NCBI GenBank assembly: GCA_003993805.1
Contig: RSEF01000006.1
Span: forward strand, 23,932,151-23,996,150
Length of the DNA stretch: 64,000 nucleotides
Reading direction: 5' to 3'
Source: Himantopus leucocephalus
Taxonomy: Eukaryota > Chordata > Aves > Charadriiformes > Recurvirostridae
Shown piece after piece: positions 19,514 through 31,872 of the stretch (positions are counted from its first letter, which is position 1; every line of letters starts with the position of its first letter). The position numbers and the translations under genes are program-made. The notes below the pieces were generated by a model. The model saw only the letters and a program-made list of their open reading frames with translations. It did not search any database and had not been told where the DNA came from.

Positions 19514-22509
19514 TCACAACCAGCCGTTGGCACTGAAGGTACCCCTCAGCTCCTCAACCTGGGGGGGGCTCAGCGGGGCCAGGGGTGCACGGCAGGGACC
19601 CCCATAGTAGCCAAACCACTCCATGGCCTTCTTCAGCCCTGGGATCCCAAACCGGCGGGTGACCTGTGGGAAGAAGGGTGTGAGGGCTTTCTGGCTCCCG
19701 TGGGACAGCGTGGCATGCTCCGTGGGCTCCTGCACTGGCCCCATGCGGGGCTGCAGGGCTGAGTATGGTGTGGGGTAGCTGCAGCCCTTCCATGAAGAGC
19801 CCACCAGGGGTTGAGGGTGCAAAGCACACGCACGCAGGGGAGCATCCCTGTGGCACGGTGGGCTCTTTATGGCAGGGACGGGCCACCCCGCAGTGCGATG
19901 GGGGCCCTGGGGAGGAGCAGCTCTTCCCCACATCACTGCCTATAAATAGCCGGCAAGGTTCCCGCGGGGATGAGGCAGGTGCCCGCTGCCAGCGGACACG
20001 CTGTTCCTGGCACAGCAGGGCTGGCATTTCCCACCCCACTGCCTCCAGCCCAGCTCGGCTTGCCAGCCGGGCACTGTGCCATCCTGGACCACCACTCCAC
20101 CCCCAACAGCCTCAGGGACCTCCATCCTTTGCCGCCCGCCCAGCTCTGCCATGGTCCGGCACCCCCAACCCTCAGCATCCTGGGGGGTGATGCCCGCTCA
20201 CCGCCATGTTGGGCTCAATAAGCCGGTGCTGCAGGTCACGAGCCTCCTGCCAGCGGCCCTCGCGGCACAGGCTGTCCAGCTGGCACAGCGGGGCCCCCAG
20301 GACGTTGGCGAGGGCGCAGACACCCCCAGAGGCACCTGGGGACACCAGAGAACGTTGGCAGCCAGCACCGCATGCCGTGCCCAGCCAGCACCTCCCAGGC
20401 GTCGCTGCCTCTCGCCTGCCTCCCCCTGCCCGGCTATGAGTCCCTGCCAGTGCCCCCAGGGCAGCACCCAGTGCCCCCAGGCCAAGCAGGGGCTGCAGCA
20501 CCTACCCACAGCGTAGCTTGCCAGCAAGAAGCCAGCCGATCCCGCCAGCACCTGGAAATCCTCCCGCCGTGTCTTGTGGACAATCAGCCCCATGCGAGTG
20601 ATCTGGGGAGAGACACGCTGTGCCCCAGGAATGGCATCACCCCGTCACCCCCTGTGGGTCTCATGCAGCATCCCCGGGGCCCAGGGAAGGGCTACAAGTG
20701 CCAGCTCCTCTGTTCTCAGCTCAGGGTCAGGTTTGGTGGCAGCCAGCCCCAGGAAAGCCTTGCCCCACTCACATCCCCACCGCTGTCCTTGATTCCAACA
20801 ATGTTGGGGTGCTGAGCCAGGGTGAGGACAGCCTCCACGGGCAGGTCCAGGCCGGTGTTGGCAGGGACGCTGTAGAGCACCACGGGGATGGGGGATGCAT
20901 CGGCAACCTGCGGGCAGCCGGGCAGAGCTCAGCAGCTGGGGTAGGTGGGAGACACACGGGATGCGCTCCCCATCCCACTGCCCCGGCCAGGGCTGCCGTT
21001 GGGCACCAGGCATGGCTCACCTCTGTGTAGTGCTGGACCAGGGCAGCGCTGGTCATGGCACCCCGATAGTAGCAGGGTGTCACGACCAGCGCTACGTCAG
21101 CCCCTGCCTCTGCCATGCTGACTGTCAGCTCGATGGTGGCCTGGGTGGCTGGGGAGGAGGCAGAGAAGTGAGGAAAGCCCCAGGGGGGCACACATGGCCC
21201 CCACACTTCCCGCGCAGGCACTCACATTCGCAGCCCGAGCCGGCCAGCAGCAGGCGGTCCCTGGGGAGAGCCCGGCGCACGCAGCTCACCACCTCCAGCC
21301 GCTCGCGGGGTGCCAGGTAGGGGTACTCCCCGTTGGAGCCCAGCACCACCAACCCTGAAACACAAGCGTGAGGAGGGCAGTGCCCGGGCACAGGAGCAGG
21401 GTGCCCACGGGGTGGCTGTCTGTGACCTCTCTGCACCCCACTTTTGGGTGGGCACCAGGCAGCCAGAGCAGCCTGATGCCGGTGTCCAGCAGCCCCCTTG
21501 GGCCAGGAGGCTCCCACAGGTGCCATGCAGATCTTCGGGCTCCCCCACAAAGGACACATGTTGGTATGTGTCACCCAGATCGCAGTGCCCACCCTCACTG
21601 CACTGAGCACCGGTGGTGCCATCCCCTACCCAGGCACCCTCTTGCGTGCCATGCATGCACCCTGTGGGCTGAACACACCGCCTGTGCACCTCCATCCCCA
21701 GAAACCACCCCACACAGCACCGCCAGCGAAGGATCTATTGGTACCCGCAGCCAGGCTGTGCTGCCCTGTCCCTGGCTGGGACACACAGACCCTTTCCTTG
21801 GGACCCTGCCAGCGCCACAGGCACAGACAGGCCAGCTCCAGCCCAGTGCTGCCGGGCTCTGCCGCAGCATCCAGGGATCCGGGATGCCAGGAGGGTTGGG
21901 TGTCCCCATCATCCTCCCGCCCTTCCTTGCCCCTGGGCACCCAGACAGGGCTCTGCAGGTCACAGCTTGCCCTCTCCTATCCCTGTCCCCTCAGCCAGAC
22001 AAGCACACAGATGGGGCGGAGACGGTAGGTGCAAGCTTGCAGCTAGGTGTGGACGATATTTGCAAGCCTGCACACACCTGGAGTGTGCATGCAAGCATGT
22101 GCTGGAGTGTGGCGGGAGTGTGCAAGGACACACGCGTGTGCCTGGGCACTTGGCGTGCAAAGGGCCCCAGGTAGGTCACCTGAGGAGCCGGCAGGCTGCC
22201 TGCCCGCTGCCACACAGCCCCCGTGGCGGGCAGGGGTCCGGCAGGAGTCTGCCCGGAGAGGGGCAGTGGGCAGCACTTACCTCGGAAGGGGATGCTGGCG
22301 TAGCGGCGCAGGTTCCCCTCCAGCTGGGCATAGTCCACCTCCTGCGTGGGTGAGAAGGGGGTGGCGAGGGGCGGGAAGATGCCCGCGAGGTTGAGCGTGT
22401 GCCCGGATCCAGAGGGAGTGCTGAGCCCCCGGTGCAGTGCGGGGGCTGCCCGGCGCAGGGCTGCCAGGGTGGGCCAGAGGAGAGAGGCGAGGCGGGTGCT
22501 GAGCAGCAT
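19514..22509 (-). CDS. HOGA1: HOGA1, 4-hydroxy-2-oxoglutarate aldolase, mitochondrial
   Basis: HOGA1 cleaves 4-hydroxy-2-oxoglutarate to pyruvate and glyoxylate, the last step of hydroxyproline breakdown in mitochondria. Loss in humans causes primary hyperoxaluria type 3. Seven exons, in transcript order: 22509–22281, 21354–21226, 21148–21021, 20907–20773, 20602–20506, 20335–20202 and 19663–19514. They sum to 333 residues (human 327). The N-terminus [28 protein letters not shown] is an Arg-rich amphipathic mitochondrial presequence. The DHDPS/NAL-type TIM barrel shows GSNGEY (Ser83, Asn84), the Schiff-base lysine in VGIKDSGGD (K202, equal to human K196) and the active-site Tyr in LYSVP (Y174). 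A longer upstream in-frame ATG exists but would spoil the presequence. Confidence 0.97.
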
Positions 22510-23327
22510 GGTGGCTGGGTGCTGCTGCCGGCTGTGCTGCCCGCCCTGCCGAGGGGCTGTTAATGTTTGATGGGGCACGTGAGGGACTGCGACCCGGCTG
22601 GGCGGACAACGCGGGGGGTGGTACTGGGTGAGCTCAGGGTGCTCTCTCCCCTCCAGGAGCTGGCTGCAGGAGCTCAGCACCCCTCTGGGTGAGCCCTAGC
22701 TGCGCCAGCTCTGCTTTCCCTTCCACTTGCCAGCCCTGGCAGCTGTCCCTCTGCCACCCACGGGACCGTGCGGCAGGGCCAGGGAGGGACCAGGCATTGC
22801 GGGGAGTCCCAGGGCTGTGGGCAGGGTTTCCCTGCTCCGGGTGTTGGTGTAGGGTCTCCTGTAACTGGCGAGCAGGAGCATTTCTGGGTAGGGAGCAACG
22901 AGCACTGCACTCAGCCTGCAAAGGGGCCGCCGTGTCCCCCCAGGGATGGCTCCAGTGGGAAAGGCAGAACAAGCAGCCACCCAGGCCTGCAGAGCAGCTG
23001 CCCAGGAGCGGTATGACTGCTGCTCTCCAGTGCAACCTCAGCCTCCAGCACAGCATGGACCTGGGCTGAGCTGCCCTTGATGTAGTTTTCCTCCCTGAGC
23101 TTGCCCAGGTGGGACTTGGAAGCACTGTGAGCAACCAGAGCATCCCACAGTGAGGAGTCCCACTCTTGAACCACTCGTGTCCTGGCCCCATGGTGTCACT
23201 AACACTCAAGACCCTGTGCTAGGAGGCAGGGTATGTCCACGCTGCTGGCTAACCCAGCTCCCCCAGCCCCATCACAGGCTGCCCAGCCCCACAGCCCCCT
23301 GAAGACAAACGCTGCTCTTTGCTGGCT
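22510..23327 (-). other. Spacer between the HOGA1 start and the ANKRD2 3' end
   Basis: This contains the HOGA1 5' region and the ANKRD2 transcript end. I see no TATA box, clear CpG island or exon-like sequence. Confidence 0.45.
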
Positions 23328-23333
23328 TTTATT
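23328..23333 (-). terminator. ANKRD2 poly(A) signal
   Basis: AATAAA on the minus strand (plus: gcttttattgac), about 75 bases past the ANKRD2 stop codon. Confidence 0.8.
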
Positions 23334-23404
23334 GACACGGACAAGTCTCAGCTGGATCCTGCTCCTTGGAGTCGAGCCCGGTCCTTGGTCCATGCCCAGC
23401 ACCG

Positions 23405-25900
23405 TCACGCAGGGACCTCTGTCTCCCTCTGCGCCTGCTCCTTGGTCTCCAGTGCCTGGCGCGTGTCCACCTGCCACTGCTGCACTAGGTCCGTCGGGGT
23501 TTTGCCAGCCTGCAAGAGTGGGCAGGGAGAGGCTGGGGCCAGAGTGGTGTGACATGGTGGGGCAGCAAATGGCCCCTGTGCTGGGCCCCACTGCTCACCT
23601 GGTTCTTGGCCATCATGTCAGCCCCGTGCAGGATCAGCATTTTGATGATCTTATAGCGGCTGAGCCTTGTGGCATCATGCAGCGCCGTGTCGCCTTCCTG
23701 CGAGAGACAGAGCCTGGCTGGGGATCATGGTCTAGCTCCAGGGACAGGGACCCCCTGCCTGTCCCCAGCACTGCTCCCTGGCTCCCCACACACCCATCTT
23801 CCCATGGGGACAAGGGGGACAGTGCCCACCCCAGCCCTGGCTGCAACTGCTGGCACTCCAGGGCAGAGATGTGCCCCGCTGCAAGTGCTGGAAGGCCCCG
23901 GAGGGGTCAGCCAAGGGAGGGGGGATCGGTGTTGCCCCCCCAGTGCTGGCTGCTCTGCTGTGGCGCTCACCCTGTCTGGGGAGTTGATGTCCACCCCGCA
24001 GTGGATGAGGTGCTCCACGATGTCAGGGTGCCCAGTCCGGGTGGCCACATGGAGGGGAGTGCTGAGCAGCTTTGAGGGGGAGAAGATGGACACCAGAGGG
24101 GATCAGCACCCACCCATGCTAACCCAACACAGGGCCAGCCCTGGCCCCCCAGGGCATGCCCATGCCCCTGGCACAGCCTTGTGCCCCAGGCTCTGCCCTG
24201 CACACCTTGTCCTTCAGGTTGAGGTCTGCCCCATGGTCCTGCAGCAGCTTGACGGCATCCAGGTGTCCACCCCGGCAGGCCCAGTGCACGGCGGTGCAGT
24301 CCAGCTGGGCGCACAGAGCCATGTCACAGCAGGGGACACCCCCACCCCATGTTCATTCCCCACCCCAGCCGGTCCCGGTGTCCACGCTGAGCTGGCAAAG
24401 CCCTGCCCATGGACACCTTGGCAGTGGGGACAGTACTGCTCCACTGCGGGGACCCCAGAACTGCTGTTGCTCCAGCTGTGCCATGCCCGAAGGCTCGGGC
24501 TGGCAGGGAGCCCGGGGCAGGATCTGGCCTCACCCGGTCCCTGAAGTTGACGGTGGCCCCGCTGTCCAGCAGCTTCTGCAGGATGTCCATGTGTCCCTCC
24601 AGCGAGGAGCGGTGCAGGGCCGTCCGGTGGAACTGGGGGTTGAGGCGCCACGTTGGTGGCCGGATCCATTCCCTCGTCCCAGCCTGGCTATACCCCATCC
24701 CAGGGGGGCCAGCCACCACCAGCGGGCACAGGGGGCATGGTGGCAGAGTGCAGGTAGGGGGCAGCCAGCTGCCGTGGGGGATGCTACCTCGTCACATGTG
24801 TCAGGGGGGCCACCATCTGCCAGAAATTTCTCGATGACGCGCATCTTGCCCTGGACAGCAGCTCGCAGGAAGGTCTCCGGCTCCACAGGACCCTCCTGGT
24901 GGCAGGACAGGCTCAGGGCTGGGGCATCACAGGCGTGCAGGAGAGGGGACAAATCGGGGGGCCCCCTGCCCTGCTTCCCCAGGGAGGTTCCCAGCTGGCA
25001 GAGTGACCCAGGGGCTGGCCTGTGGGGGCTCCAGCCTCTGTCCCAGCAGCCCCCCTCCTGCACCTAGGGACCCCCCAACGTACAATCTCCAGGGGCTCAG
25101 GTGGCGGGGGGGGCTCGGGGGTGGCCGCCCGCTCCTCCCGGCGCTGCCGGCGCTGCTTGCGGAGCTCGATGAGGCGCTGGATGCTCCCCACATCGATGAT
25201 CTCCCGCCGCAGGTCCACCGAGCTCTTCCGCACCCGCTCTTGGCCCTGGGGGGGACATGCAGCACTCCATTTGCCTTCTCCACGCCTAGCTGCCCCCCAG
25301 TCCACCCACACCCTGACCCCCCTCACCTTGACGGCGTCGAGGCCCCTGTTCCTAGGGCCACGGCGTTTCTCGTCCTCCAGCTCAGGCGTGTTCATCCGCT
25401 CCACAGCCGGCGGCTCCCGTGTGCCATCCCCTTTGAGTCGCTGTATGGACACGGGGAGGCTGCATGGTCCTGGCTGGGCACAGAGCAGCCCCACCACCTC
25501 CGTCCCCAGCCCAGCAGTAGAGGTGGCTCTGGGCATGGCTCACAGCTTGCTGCTGAGGTCTACAAGATGCCTGGCAGCCCTTGGGTTTATGCTTGCCCAT
25601 CTGCCCTATTTGGCAAGCTGGGCACCTGCTTGCTGCTCGGCTCTGCCCCCGGCAAGAGCTCCCGGGTTGGGAACCTGATGCCCCTGAGAGCCCTTGGCCA
25701 CCTTGCTGCATCCGCTGGGATGGCAGGGTCAGTGACAGCCTCCTCTCATCCAAGTCCCTAAGGATGGACACAGCACAAGGCAGGTCCCTGCTGCAGCCTG
25801 GGCAGGTCGCCCTGCCCTGTGGACTCACCTTCTCCTCCTCCTCCTCCTCCGCCAGCTTCTGCTCGATGAGCTCTTTGGCCCTTTCCACATCCAGTTCCAT
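23405..25900 (-). CDS. ANKRD2: ANKRD2, ankyrin repeat domain protein 2 (muscle stretch-responsive)
   Basis: ANKRD2 (Arpp) belongs to the muscle ankyrin repeat protein family (MARP) of the sarcomeric I-band and nucleus. It is induced by stretch and binds titin N2A and transcription factors. Nine exons, in transcript order: 25900–25829, 25440–25327, 25245–25084, 24895–24788, 24632–24534, 24304–24206, 24069–23971, 23697–23599 and 23509–23405. They give 318 residues. The N-terminal helix [20 protein letters not shown] is followed by the conserved [21 protein letters not shown] coiled-coil region. Four exons of exactly 99 bases then each encode one 33-residue ankyrin unit ([14 protein letters not shown]…, [14 protein letters not shown]…, [14 protein letters not shown]…, [14 protein letters not shown]…). 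The start was chosen because it aligns with the shorter human isoform start; the human N-terminal extension is not found. Confidence 0.95.
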
Positions 25901-26015
25901 GTCTGCCTGCAGTGCACAGCCTCGTGTAGGATACGGCCTCTCTTCCTCACCACCACGGGCAGGGAGCACCCGGTCCTGGCTCCCGGCGCTGCTGGCGTCT
26001 CGGCTGGCCGTGGGG

Positions 26016-26080
26016 CTTTATGCCGCCGGCCCCTCCGTCCCGCAGCCCAAGGGCACCGACAGCTGTGGCTGCTCCACATG
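26016..26080 (-). promoter_or_regulatory. ANKRD2 core promoter: TATA-like box with two upstream E-boxes
   Basis: On the minus strand CATAAAG (26016–26022) would place transcription start near 25990, leaving a 5' UTR of about 90 bases. Just upstream are a CAGCTG E-box (26060–26065) and a CACATG E-box (26075–26080), the bHLH site type used by MyoD-family factors in muscle genes. This TATA/E-box layout differs from the CpG-island promoters of most neighbours. It is inferred from sequence only. Confidence 0.5.
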
Positions 26081-27277
26081 ACTGGGGCAGCTTTGCCATG
26101 AGCTCACCCTCCTGCTTTCTGGTGGCCCTGGCTCACCTCCCTGGCCCCGCACCCTCTTAAAGAGACCCATGGTCCCCCTCATGGGCTGCCCAGGACCCCG
26201 GTGCTGGGCACAGGGAGCTGGGATGCGCACAGCCCACAGCAGCCGGTCCAGAGAGGCTCGATGGAGCAGGAAGTTTGCAGTCACCCCGAGGATCCTGTGC
26301 CACCCACCCTGGATGGCTGGGATGCTCCCTGTGGCTCCCATCACCTCACCCCCATGCAACCAGAAGCCGCAGCACCCACCAGCATCTCCCACAGCTCCCT
26401 GACACCCGGGGGGGTTGCTGCCCACCACAAGGGGAGGCGATGGGGCCCCCCAAACCTCTCAGCCAGCAGCAGGCAGCATGTGACGCCAGGAGCTGCAGCC
26501 CTTCTGCGCCACTTTGGAGGATGACCTCAGGTGCGGAGCATCCCCAGCAGCCCAGCCAGGGTCCCGGTGGCTGCCCGGCCTCCCCCGCCGTGCACGAGCA
26601 GCCTGGCTGGCCTCACGTGGGGCCGGCGGGCAGAGACGGCAGCTATTCCCGGCAGTGGCGACATTGTTCAGCCCCCCCTGGGCTTTGCTCTCCCCCTTTG
26701 TAAGATGAGGCCGGTGCTGCCCTGTGCCGGGACAGTTAATACACTGGGCACCAGCTCCCGGCACAAGACCTGGGGGAAGGACAGACGGTGACACATCACT
26801 GTCACCCTCCTGGGAAGTTCCCAGCAACACCCTTGGGTGTCCTGTCCTATGGGTGCCACAGCCACTGGCTGCAGAAAGGCAGCGTTTTCACCCAGACAGG
26901 CCACAGAGCTTCAAAGGTGGTCCTGGGACCGTTCTCCTCTGTGGACTGTCCTGCCTGGCCCCAGGGCAGGAACAGGCTGAAACCTCCGGAGGGGAGCCCT
27001 GGGAAAGGGAGGTGGTGGCCCCACGGTGACAAGCAGCTGAGATGGCAATGGGACGATGCTGGTAGTACCAGGGAAGGGTCCAGGCAGAAAAAGAGCCAGG
27101 ACTGGCAGGACAGGGTCAGGGTGACACCAGGGAGCAGAGCTGGGGCACCCAGGCTCTCCCTGGCCACTCTGTCCATCCTGACACGGGAGCAGATGTAGGA
27201 CAGGCATGGAGACCTCCCGTGGCTAAAGGTGACAGCCCCCCCAGCCTGCCCCAGGGACAGAGGAAGGATGAAAAGGC
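26081..27277 (-). other. Spacer between the ANKRD2 promoter and the UBTD1 3' end
   Basis: There is no exon that joins in frame to a neighbour and no recognisable repeat. It may contain further ANKRD2 regulatory sequence. Confidence 0.45.
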
Positions 27278-27283
27278 TTTATT
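27278..27283 (-). terminator. UBTD1 poly(A) signal
   Basis: AATAAA on the minus strand (plus: ggctttattgat), about 380 bases past the UBTD1 stop codon. Confidence 0.75.
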
Positions 27284-27663
27284 GATAAATACAGACTATG
27301 TACAGAGGGGAGACATCTCCACCCAGCCCAGCACCCCGGGGCCTCCTGGCCAGGGGGAGCCAGAGCCCAGCGGGTCACAGCCTCTCCCCACCGGCACAGC
27401 CCAGCAGCGGGGCCACAGCTGCGCCAACCCCCCCGGAGACATTTGGTCTCAAACCTCCTGCAGCAAATGCAGCACCTGCCCATGTCCCCAGCCGTGAGGG
27501 GCCACTGCGGCAGCACAGCCCTGCACAGCCCTTCCTGGGGTGTCACCCTGGGGGGAGCAGGGGCTGCCCCCACTCCGGCACGGCTAGGACACAGCACAGT
27601 GCATCCCCAGAGGTGCCACTGCCCCCATCCCCCTGCCCTCTCCCCGCAACCAGTGGGGGGGAG

Positions 27664-28507
27664 TCAGTTCCTTGGCGGCAGGGGCTGGTTGACGATCACT
27701 TGCACGACAAAATCCTTCTGGATCTTGGTCTCCTGCAGCCGTGTGCGGTCGGTGAGCAGCTTGCCTGAGAAGAACCAGCGCTGCCAGGCCAGGTCGATGC
27801 CCTCCTGTGCCTGCAGCTGCTTCTTCAGCTGCCCGATGGTGTCGCCCATGCTGGCGTTGAGCCGCAGGTCCTTGCCGGTGGAGAGCCGCACCTTGAGGGC
27901 GAACTCCCGCCGGGCATTGGGCAGGGGCTCGGCTGGCTCCGTTGCCTCCTCCTCGCTCCGCTCCAGGATCAGGTTGACGGGAGGTGCCAGGCAGTAGACG
28001 GGCAGCTGGTACCGGTTGCCCAGCTCATCGTAGCACTCCGTCAGGGACCCTGGGGACAGCAGGGTGAGATGCTGTGGGTGGGCATCCCCATGGACCACCC
28101 AAAGGGGTACAGGGACACCCCAGGCAGCGGGGCAGAGCCTGCCTTGCCATCCTGGCTTGGCTGAGCTGCATGGATGGCAGCTGGGAACCACTCTCCTCTC
28201 CAGCCTGGGACCCCCCCATGTGTCCAGATATGGGGCACTTGGCACCCACCCCACCCGCACCCCTGGTACCATCCCTCACCGTGGGGCAGGGTGATACTGG
28301 CTCCATCAAGGATGGCCTGGGCCAGGCTGTGGTCGTTGGCCTCCACAGCATAGGCAGCAGCCTTTAGGGCATCCCAGATCTCCTTGCGGCCCTCGAAGGC
28401 GGGTGCTGTGTCCCAAAACTCATCCCGCTTGCTGCGCAGCTGCCCGTCTGTCATGGGGTAGTCGCTCTTCCACTTGGGACGCTCCTTCTTCAGGGGCTCA
28501 TTGCGGC
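27664..28507 (-). CDS. UBTD1: UBTD1, ubiquitin domain-containing protein 1 (exons 2–3; first exon not present)
   Basis: UBTD1 is a small ubiquitin-like-domain protein that binds UBE2D-type E2 enzymes and is linked to MDM2/p53 control. Two exons are visible: 28507–28280 and 28049–27664, giving 203 complete residues before the stop. The first holds [23 protein letters not shown] and the E2-binding region, ending ASITLPHG. The second holds [17 protein letters not shown] and the C-terminal ubiquitin-like fold [18 protein letters not shown]…FVVQVIV. Exon 2 opens in phase, expecting one base from exon 1. The human exon 1 encodes about 24 residues including an MGNC myristoylation start. No such sequence occurs in the readable DNA upstream, so it probably lies in the N run at 32068–32994. 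Confidence 0.95.
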
Positions 28508-30360
28508 CTGGGGAGGTGGGGGGAACGCTCAGCCAAGAGATGGGGCTCCCCCTTGGGTCCCAAGTCCCCCATCTCCCCATCGGTTCCTGGGGACCCCTTG
28601 CACCATGCACAGCAGTGTCCAAGGGACCACCCTGCCCAGCACAGGACAGTCCCCAACACAGCCAGATGCAACTCAGCTAAAGCTACCCCTGCCCAAGGTC
28701 CCACAGCAGCTGCCCTCCCAAGTGGCATCTTGTCCCCTCGGTAAGGGGACCGGGACCAAGACCAGTCCCTGCCCCACAGGGTGGCTGCGGAGCCTCAGGG
28801 CCCTTTGAGGCAGAGCAGTATTTTTAGCTTGGGGAATTAGCCAGGAAATAAGCTGGTGAGTCGGAGAGGGAAGGGGATTACGGGGGCTGAGCCGCAGCCC
28901 TGGCAGGGCAGGGGGCAGGACTTCTCCATCCTCTCTGCCCACCCCAGGGTGGCAGGGACCAGCTCCAGAAAAGACAGCAGGCACACACAGCATCCAGGGC
29001 ATTAGGGGGGCAGAGGGAATCACCACGGTGAGGGGCTCCCAGCCTGCAGCAGCTGAACTGAGCAGGCTCTCCATGAAACAGCCCCCAACCGTGTCCCCAG
29101 GTACCCCCGCAGCCAGCACTGCCCAGGGCACAGCAGCAGAGGTATGGGCCACCCCCCACACGAACCCCATGCCACCCTGTCCTCCCTACACCAGGCTGTG
29201 GTCCTGTGGGAACGGCCCCATCCCATCGGCCCCACGGCCGGGCAGGAAGCATGGGGAAGGAAGGAGCTGTTGTCACTCCAGCTGAGCATGGGACAATGAG
29301 TGACAACAGCTCCTTCCTGCTGACCCTCTCCCTGGGGCGGCCAGCCGGCACCCTTCCTGCAGGGATGGGACATGGGGGAAGCGGAGCCCCAGCTGGGCAG
29401 GAAGGACACCTGTGCCCACACAGTGACCTGCCAGGCAAGGCGATGCCACCCACCCCAGCCAGTGGGGACAGCCACCACCACCGGCTGTGGGCTGAGCCAT
29501 GTTCCCCAGGCAGCTTTTTTTGGGCAAATGTGCGGTGACACAAGGCACTACATAACCTTTATGCCCTGTCCCACCCCGTCCAAGACCACTGGAGCTAGCA
29601 GTGCACCCACTTTCCCAGCAAGCAACCAGCCCAGAGCTGGATACAACACACGGCACCCACCCCAGGGGTCCCCACGGGGCACAGGAGCTCAGCTACCCCA
29701 GGGCTGGACACTGAGCATCCGTGACGGGCAGCATCCCACCCGCATCCCCGGGGGAGCGAGGGCAGCCAGCCGCAGCCAGCACTGCCGATTCAGCAGTCAC
29801 GGTGCCGGGCAGGAGGGATTTGCAGCACCGCAGGACAGAGCAAGGTCGGAGGCGGCACCTGCCCCGGGAGGGCAGCAGAGCAGCGGTCACGGCCGGCCTG
29901 AAGGACACAGCCGGGACCACATCTCCACACTGCTGTGGCACGCATCCTCGCAGCTGAGACCATCACGCACGGTGGGACTCCCGGCCATCACCATCCTTCC
30001 AGCTTCATTCGTGGCAAAGGGAAGAAGCTGGCCCAGGGGAGGCAGCAGGATCTGAACCGCAGGGCTCGGCCACGGCAGGGAGCAGGGACAGGTTGCGGCT
30101 GCCCCACACGGGCAGGCGTGCCCAGCAGCCTTGCCCAGGTAGGCAGGGACTTAAGCCTCGTCTATTTATTGCTGCCACCCAGCCAGGCCCCGCAGCCTCT
30201 AATCACCTCTATTCCTGGCCCCTTGTGCAACTCTCCATAGCAGCATCGCCGGACAGGTCCGGCCACTCGCTGCACCCAGACTCGAGCCAACAGGATCTGG
30301 CTGGCAGCCTGCCTGCCTCCTGCCCTGTGCCTGCAGCACCCTGCCTGGGGCTCAGCCCCC

Positions 30361-30377
30361 CCACACACACACACACC
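30361..30377. repeat. (CA)n microsatellite, about 8 units
   Basis: A short dinucleotide run, cacacacacacacaca, in the UBTD1 intron. Confidence 0.75.
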
Positions 30378-31842
30378 ACGGTGCCCCGGGGCAGGGACCC
30401 CCAGGCAGGACGCTGTGCCCCAGGGGTTCCACTGCCCTGGTCTTGCTCCGGGCCCAGATGGAGAGCCTCAGGCAGCGCCAGCCAGCGGGTCCTGGAGGAG
30501 ATGCCAGCCAGATGGCACGTGACATTGCTTCCAGTGGTGCCAGCTGGTCCCCTCCTGGGCCAGGATGCTGCGTGCCACCAGCATCCCCTGCTCTTCCTTC
30601 TGTGGCAGGCTGGCCACCCCAGGGACAACACTGTCACCTGCTGTAGGGAACCCTGGCAGGACCCCTCTGCAAGGGGCCACAGCAAGCCCCAGCCAGGGCA
30701 GGAGGGCTCCTTGGCAGGGCCCTCGCAGCAGCGGAGGCAAGCAGGCAGAGCACCCTCCCCGCCGACGTGCTGGGACCTGCCAGCCTGGGGCCATGTCCCC
30801 GCACCGCAGGCGATGGCCGCTGCAGCCTTGCTTCATCGTCCACTGCCTGCTGAGCGGCTCCCACAGGCTGGTGGCACCACGCAGGTGAGGGCAGGAGCCA
30901 GCCTGGGCACCCCATCACCGGGGACGGCCCTGCTACCCTGGGAAGGGACATGCTGCAGGAAAGCGGCAGTTGCCAGGGGCACCAGGAGGGGACCACGGCC
31001 CATCCCAGGAGCACCTGGCAGGGAGCGAGTAGCAGGGATGGAGACGAAGGCTCTGCAGCCAGCTGTTGCCTGGCACAGGAGGGGAGCATACGGGTCCAGA
31101 TGTTGGGATCCAGCCCCCCACACCCACAGCAGCCCAAAGGTATGAGGCAACAGCTGGAGACCCCAGGACTCACTGGCACCCACAAGAAGGCACCTGTGCC
31201 CCTGGGTGCCGGAGCGTGCTGGGACAGAGGGCCGGGGGGCTGACAGCTTCACGTGGGGCCATCACCCCAATTCGAGCCAGCAGCCACGGCACCCCGCACG
31301 TGTTGCCGGAGCGGCGTCCACCATCCCACAGGAAAACCTGCCTCCCGCCTGCATCCCAGCTGCGGGCGAGGGCCGGGGCGCCCCGTTCCCGGGCACACGC
31401 TTCCTGCTCCTCCTCTCCTGCCGCCTACCACCGCTTTGCCATAAACACGGTAATTACCGGCTGCGATTGCACCGGCCGGGGAGGCGGGCGAGGGGAAGGC
31501 AGGCGTGATTCACCCCGCCGGCCCACGTCCCCTCCGCCGGCAGGTAGCCGTGCCCATCCCCGTGGCCTCCGGGACCCGCCGGGACAGCGCCTCATGGCAC
31601 CCCGGTATTCGGCTGCCGGTAACCTCGGGGAGCCGTGGGGCTGCTCCATCTCCCCCCACTCCAGACCGGCACAGCCGCTCCCTGCCCGATCCCCGCCACC
31701 TCCCGAAGCCCCGGGGCAGCGGGGACGGGGTTATGCCCGTCGGCAGCGCCCCGGTGTACGGGGAGCACCGGCCCGGGGCAGGCAGGGCGCCGGGGGACAC
31801 TACCGAGCACAAACCGGGGCCACCCGCCACCCTGCAGACACC

Positions 31843-31872
31843 CCACCCCCCGNCCCCCCCCCCCCCCCCCCC
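31843..31872. repeat. Poly-C tract with one ambiguous base
   Basis: A near-pure C run with N at 31853. The minus strand is poly-G and could form a G-quadruplex. Such runs are a known cause of sequencing drop-out, which fits the nearby gap. Confidence 0.7.

Noticed and set aside
22281..22680. Upstream in-frame ATG extending HOGA1 by about 57 residues
   Set aside because: The ATG at 22509 gives a clean Arg-rich mitochondrial presequence and near-human length. The extension has no protein-like character.
26147..26182. Possible upstream coding exon of ANKRD2 (MRGTMGLFKRVRGQGG… with a GTGAGC donor)
   Set aside because: Joining it to the next acceptor puts ANKRD2 out of frame, and a TATA-like box lies between it and the first coding exon.
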